From: Tethya wilhelma
Taxonomy: Eukaryota > Porifera > Demospongiae > Tethyida > Tethyidae
DNA length: 64,000 bases
Assembly: GCA_964030475.1 (NCBI GenBank)
Contig: CAXIPT010000002.1
Location: 2,426,827 to 2,490,826, forward strand
Direction of reading: 5' to 3'
Shown: in pieces, positions 11,579 to 22,457 of the stretch
Position numbering within the stretch: the stretch's first letter is position 1
Layout of the letters: each line of letters opens with the position of its first letter
Program-made: the position numbers and the translations under genes
Notes under the pieces: generated by a model
What the model saw: only the letters and a program-made list of their open reading frames with translations
Database searches by the model: none
Told to the model about the DNA's origin: nothing

Positions 11579-12600
11579 TTGGTTGGACCTCTCGACTCAG
11601 CCCATTCATTTCAATTAGTTATGTCATATGTTGTAATAGCTATTCCTGTCACTAACTTAATGAGCCACTCATATTAAGGTCAGTGGAATTTGTGTGTGAT
11701 CATGTGAGATTACAGCAAGCTAGCAACTTAGCACAAGCAAATTAGTGTATAGTCTATTTGACCTGCATGCATCCAGCATGTAGAACTGTACTACTACACA
11801 CCTACAGATGTATGGAGTGATTTAAAGTGACATCATCACTAATTAAAGTATAGGTATGTGAGGAACATACACATCAAATAGAATGGTACGATAATTAATA
11901 CGATCTCTGGTGACTCCATGCTATAGAGTGCCAAGAAATTGGACTTGTGTAACTGAATACTAAATTCATGCAGTTCTCATTGATTAGCTTTTGGAGCCTG
12001 ATGACCATATTAGTTTTGAGAAGCTGTTGAAATATTGTGTAGATTAGGTCTAGAGCTGTTCATAGCCAGAAAATTTCTAAGCATAGTCTAAGACTTTTCT
12101 GGATATAAGCAAATCTTTGGAACAGTCAAAACCTCGTTAAGGTAATGATATGCAAAAATGCATGTTCATGTACAGGAATGCTTGTAGAATTACAACTTTG
12201 GGTAATTTTATTGGCTGTTTAAAACAGTACTCAGTAATGGTGTAGGATGTGAATTAGTACTCTAATTGCCATGCTCTGGACCATGGAAAAGGTGACAAAT
12301 ACTTGTAATTGCCACCTTTGGGGATCAAAGAATGTCCTTTTTTGAGCCAAACTTCTCCATATAGTTGTATTGGAGTAGCTTTTAGGCCATTGTGGCCACA
12401 CAGTTTGTGTCTAGTCAGTCAAATTTGATCAGTAGGTGTACTTTAATGTATACAATGAGGTGTGTGTGTCATTTGGCCCAGGTGACTCTGTTTTAGTGCG
12501 GTCGTCAAGTGACATGCAAGTTAATTGTAGGGCCATTAATAATTACTAGTGGATTTGTGGGTTAACCTTTTTGAACATTGACTGATTGTAGATTCTTAAG
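11579..12600. other. Intergenic, nothing recognised
   Basis: No frame, repeat or RNA gene supported on either strand. Confidence 0.35.
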
Positions 12601-12614
12601 TTTGTGTCAAATTT

Positions 12615-12750
12615 GTACAACACCCTGATGGGTGTATAAATATAGTGCAACACCCATAGGGGTGTGTATCAAACACCTTTCCATGCTTACACCCTTAAGG
12701 GTGTATTGTAATCAAACTTCAAGGGTGTTTTGCAACACCTCATTTTTAAC
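12615..12750. repeat. Cluster of ACACCC / GGGTGT palindromic motifs
   Basis: At least five paired instances (acaccctgatgggtgt, acacccataggggtgt, acacccttaagggtgt, caagggtgtt). They look like a short MITE or a degenerate tandem palindrome. Confidence 0.5.
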
Positions 12751-12838
12751 AGTGTAATTATTATGTTATTAAATTTTAATAAAAATTATACTGTTAGCAC
12801 TTATAAAACATGCAACTGTAGATCATAATGATTAATTA

Positions 12839-13776
12839 TACGTACGGTAGTACGTATAGTAGGAATGGGCCGCCACCCCCATTGACACAATACAAAATGT
12901 CTAGGCTTACAAATGTTTAGTAAAGGATAGCTAAGGCTTCAAACCTTGCTAAGAAGCTTTCTCAGAGACTTTTCCTAATGTATGCACTTAGAAAACCAAA
13001 TGAAACTCCCCAGAACACTCTAAGAAAGCGCTTAGTGTGAAGCCACACAAATGCATTTTTGTTCATTCTTACTTCCTCCCTAACTGACTTACTTGAACAC
13101 GATTTCCAGAGAAACAAAAAGCGTTGAGGCAACTTTGACTGTACGTAGAAACTTGAATTCATCCGAACTACGAACCTTTACACTTATTTGCTGTCTAAAT
13201 ATCAAGAAACAAGAGCTAGGCAGCTTGTAAAACTTTGATATAAATTACTGTACTGAAATGTATATAGCCATCTTGGTGTTGGTAAAGGTCGTCACATTTA
13301 TATAGCAAACTTGACCACATGGTTTGCACAATTATGTCTAATGCGCATGCGCATCCAATATAGAGCAAGCACTTCTACTTTTTGTAGAGACTGATCAGTC
13401 TCTTGCAAAATTCACCTTAGTGTTGAAAAAAGTGTATGAACAAGTAGTAAAAATTTTATAAAAATAACAGTGTAGGAATGGGCAGTGCTGTAAAAAGCAA
13501 GGAAACAAGCCAAGACTCTGAATTTCAGCACATGACTACTTCATTTTTTGTGCCAAAAGCCTTACAATCTCAAATATAGGTTGCCTGCATGACTGCTGAT
13601 ATACTTCATTTAATTTACAATAGGTAGACAAATTTAAGGCTCCTGTATACTATGATATGATGAAGACTGAAAATGAAGTAGTCATGTGCCGAAATTCAGA
13701 GTCTTGGCTTGTTTCCTTGCTTTTTACAGCACTGCCCATTCCTACACTGTTATTTTTATAAAATTTTTACTACTTG
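12839..13776 (+). mobile_element. Full L-H element inserted beside a PMP-like pseudogene
   Basis: L starts tacgtacggtagtacgtata after TA and ends gtatgaacaagtagt. H has arms gtaggaatgggcagtgctgt and acagcactgcccattcctac and ends actacttg, followed by TA. It marks where the relic at 13785-14195 loses its homology. Confidence 0.9.
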
Positions 13777-13784
13777 TATAACTA

Positions 13785-14195
13785 TATAGATGAATCCAGC
13801 TAACACTAGTTTTTAGATATGCAATTGACAATGCTTGGCCTGATTTGTCTTGATTTTCATTTTCATTGTTTTCTTGATCCGAGTCTGTTGTAGAAATGGT
13901 ATCCAATGGTTCAGGGAGAGCATTGACTTCAGTCACACTGACTTGTGTCAATTCATCATTAGAATCACTCAATATGTTGTCCAGGGATTGACTTTGTGCT
14001 ACTGGCGGCTTATGAAAAGTAGAAAGTTATTCTTTGAAATAGCTTTTTGAGGATGAAGAGGTTCACATGGTGTGCATGCAAAGATTACTAAAAACGTAGC
14101 AAATGCAATACCAATTGAAATGTAAGCAACTACATTCTGGTTTCCCTTAATCTCATTTACAAGGAAGGTGGCAATTGTAATTTTTTTTTCGTTCA
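13785..14195 (-). pseudogene. C-terminal relic of a PMP-like membrane protein, cut by a transposon
   Basis: Minus-strand remnant with family-specific sequence. ATFLVNEIKGNQNVVAYISIGIAFATFLV (about 14180-14095) matches the last membrane segment. After a frameshift near 14070, a second stretch contains ELTQVSVTEVNALPEPLDTI, the start of the cytoplasmic tail. The reading stops matching at SIAYLKTSVSW, close to where a TA-flanked L-H element (12839-13776) ends, so the rest of the tail was removed or displaced by that insertion. Nothing upstream of about 14195 resembles the gene. It lies immediately 3' of gene A, so it looks like the residue of an older tandem copy. Confidence 0.8.
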
Positions 14196-14634
14196 TATGT
14201 GTGTTTATGTATTCTCTTCCCCTACTTGCACCTCTTGACAAAGTAATAATAATTGGCAAGGACCAAATTCCCAAACCCAGGGTGTTCCTTGTTCAGTAAG
14301 ACTGTTCGCTTCAATTTAATGTAGTAGTAAAATTAATAATAATATTATGAGCATATCAAGGTACAATCATTATTAATTTGTGTGTATGTAAGCATACTGT
14401 AATACAAAGTCACAAATCAATATTATTATAGTATTCAACTGATCGATGTAAGCCAGTTAAATTAAATTTTAAGCAGAAATGTTTCAAAAACATATATTAT
14501 GTATGGTACAATCTTGAGAATACTAATTTTAAATGTTGTTGTTACGTATCTATGTTTGTTAACAATCCATCTAATAATTATTTTATTTTCCTCACCATAA
14601 TTATTACTTTCTTTTTAATTTAAAGTCCTTAATT
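14196..14634. other. A+T-rich spacer 3' of gene A
   Basis: Nothing recognised beyond A/T runs. It would contain the gene A 3' UTR. Confidence 0.35.
14582..14587 (-). terminator. Polyadenylation signal of gene A
   Basis: AATAAA on the minus strand about 48 bases after the stop of gene A, in A+T-rich sequence. Chance occurrence cannot be excluded. Confidence 0.4.
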
Positions 14635-17600
14635 TTATGGTAGTAGTGGAGAATTCTCATCATCAATCTCTGACTGATGGAGATGGGACATAGTAGAGCA
14701 TTCTTGTCCAGGTTCAGGTTCTAAGGGAGACACTTCAATAGAGATGCTCTTATTGCATCTGTCCTGATTTGACTTGCCCTGATCGGATCTGTCCTGAAAG
14801 GGTTTGTCTAAATTAAGCTCATGTAGTGAAATAATCATTGGTGATTCCAGGTCAGCAAGTGTGCTTGAGGGAGTGGTTGATGAATATTGATGGTCACACT
14901 TGTGTTGTTGATTTAAGCTAACATAACTGTTTTGATCTCCAGTTAGAAGCACTTCGACCGATACAAGTTGATCTTCACTTTTAGTGATTTTTTCATCCAA
15001 GTCTATCGTAGAGATGGTATCCAAGGATTCAGGGAGGGCATTAAATTCAGTCTCACTGACTTGCATCAATTCCTCATTGGAATCACTTGATGTATTCTCC
15101 AAAGGTAGAGTGTTCGCTACTGGTGGCCTACAAGAGTAACAGGTTATCTTTTGAAATAGATTGTTAAGTATAAACAGGTTCACATGGTGTGCGAAGATAA
15201 CTAAAAATGTGCCAAATGCAATACCCACTGAAATGTAAGCAACCACAGCCTGGTTCCCCTTAACCTCGCTAGTGAAGAAGGTGGTAATAGACAGAGCTAT
15301 TAGGTTTAAGAGAGATATGCAATCAAGTAGAGTATTACGTTTTTTCTTGTATATTTTGCTGTTTTTCCATTCAGTAATAATGATCTGAAAAATGAGCATG
15401 CTTGTAACTACAATGCCTACACTGAGGAGGTTGACACGAGGATCTCCAAGAGCATTTACAGCTGATACTAGATACAGGAAAACACGTAGTAGAAATAGCA
15501 GTCCAATCCAATAACGATGGTCTTTGTTGAAGGGATTGTGATAGGCATCTATGAAAGCAATGACTTTACCATTCCCAAAAATCCATCTCAAAGGTCCTCT
15601 GTTTGGACAGTAAACAAGCCACTGCCAAGCAAAGAGTATGAAAGTGAATGTTCCACCAACTAGGACAATGATTAGAGCTGTGATGAAGAGAGGGATATGC
15701 TTTGGACTGAGGTATGGGATGTTAGCATCAACTAGCCATACTAGTTCATATGAACCATCGGAGTACTTAAGTGTTGTAAATTGCAATGCAGCAATGATTG
15801 TACGAAGCAGTTTTGCATAGGAAAGTAGAATAAGAGTAGCCAGTGTTGCTATTGGGTTCTTTCCAACAAAGAGCCTTGCAAACTTAGTAGAATGGTCACT
15901 GATGATGATAATTGCAAATACTAGTGAAATGACAAAGAATGGAAATGCTAGTTGTAACCATGTTTTAGCATAAGCATCCATTCCATCATAGAAGCAGGTC
16001 TCAAATCCAAAGTCTAGGTTAATCCATGCAATGAAGACAAACAATAGCTTTGTCTGATCATGTGGAAAGAAAATAGTGCGATTTGTAGCAATGATATTGA
16101 CATAAAAAATGAGGGCATTAAAACTTCCTTCAGCTACCACAAAGTTTACTTTAAGAATAAAAGCAACCAGTACTATACCAGCTAAAGCAAAGACAATTGT
16201 CAACACATACCTGGTCCAGTTATTTGAGCATTGTCTGCAATGATTACTACCAAGAGAGAGACTGAGGCCATCGTCACAAGATCCACAGAGCTTTCCAGAG
16301 TGACTGAAGCTGCACTGTTTATTGGCACCACTTTTATTGTTTAAATTGACAGAGACATTTTCAGTTGTTGGTTTACAATAGTCAAAAGGACAGTATTTGT
16401 GTAATATATAGCCTTGGCGAGTTGTAGTGTTTATGTAGTCAAACCATACATTGTCTTTTCTCTGGACTGTTTCTGTGTCAATGTTACAATTTGTTATGTA
16501 CTCGGGAAAGATTGTGGGATCACATTCACAACGTGAACCACTGAATCCAATTGAACAAGGTGTGAAATTTACTGTAAGGTATGCTCTCGATATTCCCAAG
16601 TCTTTGCAAGGACCATCAGCATAGAGATTAAGCTCTTCAGAATTGCTTGGAGAAAGTATGCTATATTTCAACTCTGTACAGCTACCATCTCGATTGGTCG
16701 GTTGAATTGATTGTCCCTCACCGAGTGTTGCTTCCAGTGATACATAGGCATGTATAGTAGGTACACCAGTGGTACTGGTTGCTAGAGAGTTGTTGATATG
16801 GTCCACTGCAACAAGTGACACTGTAAACTTTTGTCCTTTTCTAACATACTTTGGCTGAGGATGGTAACTGCAATCTGGTTGATTGTCTCTGCAGAAACAA
16901 ACACGAACTGGATCAGACGATATTACTTTAGTTGAGACAATATCCTCCACCACAATATTAGTGATATTGAATAAATACGACATGCTAATTGCAAAAAACC
17001 AAGTACCAGTCTGAAAAGCTCTTCCAGTAATAGGACTTATTTCACACCTGTCTATTAAACCACCATACAATGCACTGCCAGCTATTTTGGCTGAGTTGTT
17101 AGTGAAGAATGTGTTTCGATTATTTATGCCTAAAAGAACTGTACTGGTATGATCATTATATGGTGCTTGAATGAAGCACTCACTGTGGATGGTAGTCATT
17201 TTGTTAAAAGGAACAGCATTACATATAGCAGAGGTTGTATCATCAGCAACATACACAGCTCCTCCGTAGTTAGCAGTGTTGTTGGCTAATTGAAATGATA
17301 TCCATTCTGATTTATTTAAAATGCAAGTATTGTTCATAGTGAAGAAATTGCGGAATAAATTTATATAATTACTGTAACATTCCATCTTGCTCTTTGACAA
17401 GTAGATTTTACTACTCCCTTGTAAGCACATTCCACCTCCTCTTTTAGCATAATTACCAACTATTATAGTTTTAGATCTACTAGTCAGTCTTATTGTTGAA
17501 CTAATAGCGTAAATGCCCCCACCTCTAAATTCTGCATTATTTCTACTTACAGTAATCTTGTTTTTGATGTAGAGTTCACTCTGGTAGGCATAGATTCCTC

Positions 17601-19166
17601 CACCGGACTCTGCTGCAGTGTTGTGATATACAGCCACATTTCCATAAATGTAAAGCTTACTCTCTGTAGCTGCAATGGCTCCACCTTGTATAGCTCCGTT
17701 GTACTCGATTTTGACTCTGCCTTTGAAGACTATCTCACTTTGAAAAGCAACTAATGCTCCTCCTCCTTCAGATGTGTTCAAATTCTTGTATGAATTATTC
17801 ACAATATTGGTGTGCCCACTAAATGTTGCATTGCTTGAGTAAAGAAACAATGGTCCGTAATTGTTAGAAATTGTGGTAATATTTAAAAAATGTAGACTGC
17901 TTTGTATGGCATATATAAGTGTACCAATGGTAGCTGCAATGTTGTGTTGGATTGTTAGAAAATCTGTGCTTTTGAACTGTACACGAACTAAGTAAAACAC
18001 TGAGCCTTCTTTTGCAATGTTGTTGCTGAAAGTACAACAATGAATGGACACGAAAGTGTTTGTGAAATATACAGCTCCACCTCGTCCATTTTCTCCAGTC
18101 ACAATGTTGCTGTTGAGAGTACTATTGATGATAGTGATGTTATGACTTGAGCTAGCATACACTGCTCCACCCTTATCTTCAATCACATTGTTGTTGTTGA
18201 GATTACTGTTAACTATAGTTATAGTAGGACTTGAGTGAGTAAACACTGCCCCTCCCATTGCATTAAAATCTGCAGTCACACTGTTGCTGTTGAGAGTACT
18301 GTTAACTATAGTGATGTTAAGACTTGAGACTGCATACACTGCTCCACCCTGTCCATCCTGATCCCCAGTTACACTGTTGTTGTTAAGAATACTGTTAACT
18401 AGAGTGATGTTAGGACTTGAGTCAGCATACATTGCTCCACCTTTTGACCGCTTACCAGTCACTTTGTTGTTGTTTAATAAACTGTTAATTATAGTGATAG
18501 GACTTGACTTAACATACACTGCTCCTCCATGTACTGCATTTTCACCCTGGACAAAGTTGTTATGAAGATGCATTGTGTAATGCTAATACCGAATGCGCTG
18601 TTGTTAACTGAGATTGCTCCACCAACTAAGCCCGCAAATTTAGGGTTAATGCTTGAAATTTTCTTGCCGGTATTATGAGAGATGTTACTTCTCATAATTT
18701 GAATAGAGGACACCTCAACTAGATGCAGTCCAGTTCCATTACGTCCCTGACCATCAAAACTGCAATCTTCTCCTCTAAACTGTTCAACCCTGATGACTTC
18801 ATTATTCACACACCCAAAGAGTGATATTCCTCTCATACTAACAATACTAATTGACTCAAATTTGAACCTAGCAGACTCATAGCAGGTGATTGATGTATCA
18901 GTGTTAGAGGTTGAATCAGACATAATGGACAAAGTTGTAATGTTTTGAATAGAAAGTTCTCGATCAAGGCTATGGCTCCCAGGTAGAAAGATAAGAGTGG
19001 TGTTGGAGGCAAAATAGTTGCGAGCATACTGGGAGAGAGTGAAGCAAGGCACACCTTCTTCAGGACATGGGGTGTTTGATGATGGTGTGACATAGTAGGT
19101 CTCAGCAGATGTGAGCACCAACAAAATCAGAAGGAAAATCAGTTTTATAGTCATACGTAGGTGCAT
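14635..19166 (-). CDS. Gene A: PMP-like beta-helix multi-pass membrane protein, one frameshift
   Basis: Paralogue of the gene at 22458-28001, same strand, about 3.3 kb away. The first frame (19166-18489) carries the signal peptide, the conserved YYVTPSSNTPCPEEG domain and the segment ending ISITQCIF. It then goes out of frame near 18555-18575, and the second frame (18573-14635, 1,312 residues) resumes at HNNFVQGENAVHGG. The break fits loss of one base. Only five full 31-residue GGAVYA units precede the irregular GGAI repeats, against 17 in the neighbour. The stalk (CSIGFSGSRCECD), about ten membrane segments (about 16215-15155) and a tail ending ENSPLLP are all present. The family start is the second Met (19154); MHLR is an upstream extension just behind a ttcaacag acceptor ending at 19182. 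Everything after the break is intact, so this is either a very young pseudogene or an assembly error. Confidence 0.85.
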
Positions 19167-19181
19167 GGTCTCCTCAAGCTC

Positions 19182-20825
19182 CTGTTGAAATAAATATGAT
19201 TTATTTAATGCTTAATTTGAGTTAACATTCACCCTTTTTATAGTTTAGAAGAAACTGTGTCACTTTGAATATAGTAAACAGGAAGTTATGAACTAATTAT
19301 CAGACATGCATGACCAGAAACCTTGAAATGCCAAAATACATGTGCGAGTGAATGGCAGTTAGTTCATTAAGTATTTGAGTTAAGCTGAACAAAGATACAT
19401 ATAATGTAAGAATGAAATATTTTTAGCCAGTTTTTCACTGAACAGACGCACTCATACTTAAGGCAACAACATGGTATGTAGCAGTGTTTGTTTGTTTTGT
19501 TTTTTATTCAAGATATTGAATTGAGAAAACTTGAATCACAAGTAAACAAGAATATTTAACTTATAGGAATTAAATGTTGTGTCATTGTTGGACAGATTGT
19601 GTAAAGTTCTAGTTTGACAAAAGCTTTTGAGATAATATGGGGATCGAGATTAAGTGAGAATAATGCTGGCAGTATATATTATGAAAAGGTTTTGTTAAGA
19701 TGGAAATTAAATCTACACCCATGCAGTATTAATCTGTTTTACCAGCGATATACCAAAATTTAATAAACATGTGCATGCCCAGGAGAGTAATAGTGACCAT
19801 TAATTTTGTTCATTTAGGACTACGACCAGACCTGAGCTATTATGCTTAACGTTTTATACCTTTCAACAATTCTATTGTACAATTCCTAACAATTAAAGTG
19901 TCCTATACACACAAAAAAGCATTATATAGAGTATTGACAATGCTATTGTCTCACAATCACTAATCCACCTACCTTGCTCAAGCAATTGCAACTTTATACT
20001 CTTGTTTCATTTGTGTTCCAGGCTGTGTTGGTGAAGTCACGTAATACTTCACTATCATAGATATGAGGTATTTGACTGAGCAAGCATTGAGAGGATTTCT
20101 TTAGGTTTGAGGATTAATTTTCATGAATATAATTATTTGAGTTTAAATAGCACTGGCTTGGTCGAGGCCACGTTGGTGTACATCTGGGTTTTCAGACACA
20201 TATTGTGACAAATTGAGGGTCATATAATTTCACCACTGTCTCCACCATGATATTGTTAAGAAGATTGTGTTTTATTATTAGTTTAGTGAAGCCAAAGTTT
20301 CTGTTCAATGAAACCTCCATGTAGCTTATTGATACAATAAACATAATATTATTAAGTTATTATTATGGAAACCACAAAGGAATGTAGCTAATAGCTTCAA
20401 GCTTTACCCAGGACATTATATATAGAAGATGCAGTTATAGCAAAAGTAATTGTCCCACAGGATGTGGTGTTGCCATATGTTTCAACCACTGGCATATGCA
20501 TGTTACATGTAGCACACCCATTCTTAGACGTTCCTTAATTTCTCCTCACATGCACGCACTGAACAATTATTATGTTTTCTGAAATTATTATTCTGCTTCT
20601 TTCTGTGTGTGTGTGCATGTGTGTGTGTATGTGTACGTGTGTGTGTGTACAGTCAGATGAAGTGATCATATATCTTACCATATCCTTAACCAACCAACAA
20701 TGCTACATGTACATGCCCATTAATATTTTTATGATAATTATCGAATCATGATTAAAATTCTGATTCCAATTAAGTCATAAATAAATTAGAAGGTATACAG
20801 GCAACCTATATGAGCTTGGAAAACT
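19182..20825. other. 5' flank of gene A
   Basis: Follows the acceptor before gene A's coding exon, so the first exon and promoter should lie here. A minus-strand stretch around 19975-20020 with TATAAA and a following aaggtaggt donor-like site is a weak candidate. A TG-rich array (20603-20650) lies further out. Nothing else recognised. Confidence 0.3.
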
Positions 20826-21262
20826 TTGAAAATGAAGTAGCCATGTGCCGAAATTTAAAGTTCCAGCCTTGTTTCCTTTCTTTTTGGAGCACTTCCCATT
20901 CCTACACTGCTAATTTTTATGAAATTTTTACTATTAAATAATATACTTGTTTGTTCACTTTTTCCAACACTAAGGTGCTCAACTTCAAAGGAGTATAAGC
21001 TATCAGAGACTGGTCAGTCTCTACAAAAAGCATGAGCTACTGCTTTATTTCAAGTACACTGGGGATGCGCATGCATGCGCATTATATGCATGCAAACCAT
21101 GTGGTCTGTTGACGACCTTTACTTACATCAAGATGGCTACATGCATGCAAGTACTGTAACAGTATTTTATATCAGAGTTTTTAAAATGCTTAGATTTTGT
21201 TTGTTATATAGCTTTTAGACACCAAACGAGTATTAAAGGACGTAGTTCGGATGAAGTCCACG
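20826..21262 (-). mobile_element. Truncated H right arm plus partial L, reverse orientation
   Basis: tgaagtagccatgtgccgaa to ccattcctacactgct is an H arm. L in reverse follows (ttgttcactttttcc, agactggtcagtctctac, cgacctttacttacatca) and stops near cgtagttcggatgaagtc. Confidence 0.8.
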
Positions 21263-21549
21263 AGCAAGAAAGCTAGCTCGCAATAACACTCGGTAAAAGA
21301 CTTATGTAATTGCTCATTAAAAAAACAAAGCGCGTCATTGATTGCACCACTCACGTGATAAAATGTACCAGGCTCTCTCTGTAGCTCTCCTTATTTTCAA
21401 ATTAAGAAAATATACACGAGGGAAGAGCCTGGGAACGAGGCTATTGCTAGCTAGCTCTAACTCACTTTTCAACCCGGTTCAAGCGTTTACACGTGGACTG
21501 GTTAACTTTAGCTAATCCGGATTCAACCAGATTCTAATCCAAGCTAACT

Positions 21550-21630
21550 CGGTTTTTAATCCAGATTAGAGTGTTTACACATAATCCGGTTTTTAATCCA
21601 GATTAGAGTGTTTACACATAATCCGGGTTA
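21550..21630. repeat. 37-bp tandem repeat, two exact copies plus a partial
   Basis: The unit starts cggtttttaatccagattag and continues agtgtttacacataatc. Copies begin at 21550 and 21587, with a diverged third start at 21624. The surrounding 21480-21665 contains further aatccgg and gtttacac motifs, typical of a MITE end. Confidence 0.85.
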
Positions 21631-21665
21631 GAACCCTGGTTAAATGCCTCGTGTATAAACACAGC

Positions 21666-22447
21666 TTTAGATACCTTGTTCACTTAGATACCTATGAATA
21701 AATTTATGAGCACACCCTCTACAAACCTCAAATTTCATTGAGTATCTAAACTTATTGGACACTGTTCTATCTGTATGTTTCTACGTGATTTAGAAACCGA
21801 AAGGCTGCTATAAATTATAGAATATCCCAAGTGTATGCAGCGAGAGTTAATTCTATTCGTATCCTGTAGTATCACTAAAGTAATCTTAATATCTACAGTG
21901 TACCTTGCATACATAATACATTGCACCTTATTAGTTCGTTAGACTCCCTTTTTTGCATTGTTATGCTAAATTTTGTATAATAAAAATTATGATTTTAATA
22001 AGATTATAGTAATTATTATTAGCACAAATAAGACAATAATATAATAATTATAAGATAAGACAATAAGACAACTATATAATTATCTTGATTAAAACTTGAT
22101 TCCATACAAAAAGGTATACGTATAAACTACAACAAAATATGTTATGATAATCTGTAATGTTATGCATAATAGTAGTTTATAAATCTGTGTTGTGAAAAGT
22201 GTTCATTAATTTGTAAACCACTTTCTAAAATTAATGATTATAAGTTTGTGCATGGTTTGTGTATAATATCTTTTCGTAGTGAATAGCAACAACTTATAGT
22301 ATTCTCATCAACAAGTATGCATATATAGATGCGTGCTTACTATTAGTACTAATAATTATTTATATTGTATAAGTTTTTCAACATAGAACTTTAGTGATTG
22401 TTACTCATTCATGTGAACTTGCTCTCAAGTTCCTCATTCAATTACTT
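21666..22447. other. A+T-rich spacer 3' of gene B
   Basis: No gene supported. Contains A/T runs and a gacaataa-type short repeat around 22020-22070. Confidence 0.35.
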
Positions 22448-22453
22448 TTTATT
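22448..22453 (-). terminator. Polyadenylation signal of gene B
   Basis: AATAAA on the minus strand, five bases downstream of the TAA stop at 22458. The 3' UTR would be very short. Confidence 0.5.
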
Positions 22454-22457
22454 GATC

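Noticed and set aside
11310..11677. Frames of 60-100 codons on both strands around 11.3-11.7 kb
   Set aside because: Produced by the H-module arm and CTTGCAAGA repeat; no stop-free conservation or protein pattern.
12650..12838. Displaced end of the 13785-14195 receptor tail on the far side of the L-H element
   Set aside because: I looked for the missing tail (PLLP end, QDK repeats) beyond the insertion and saw no match.
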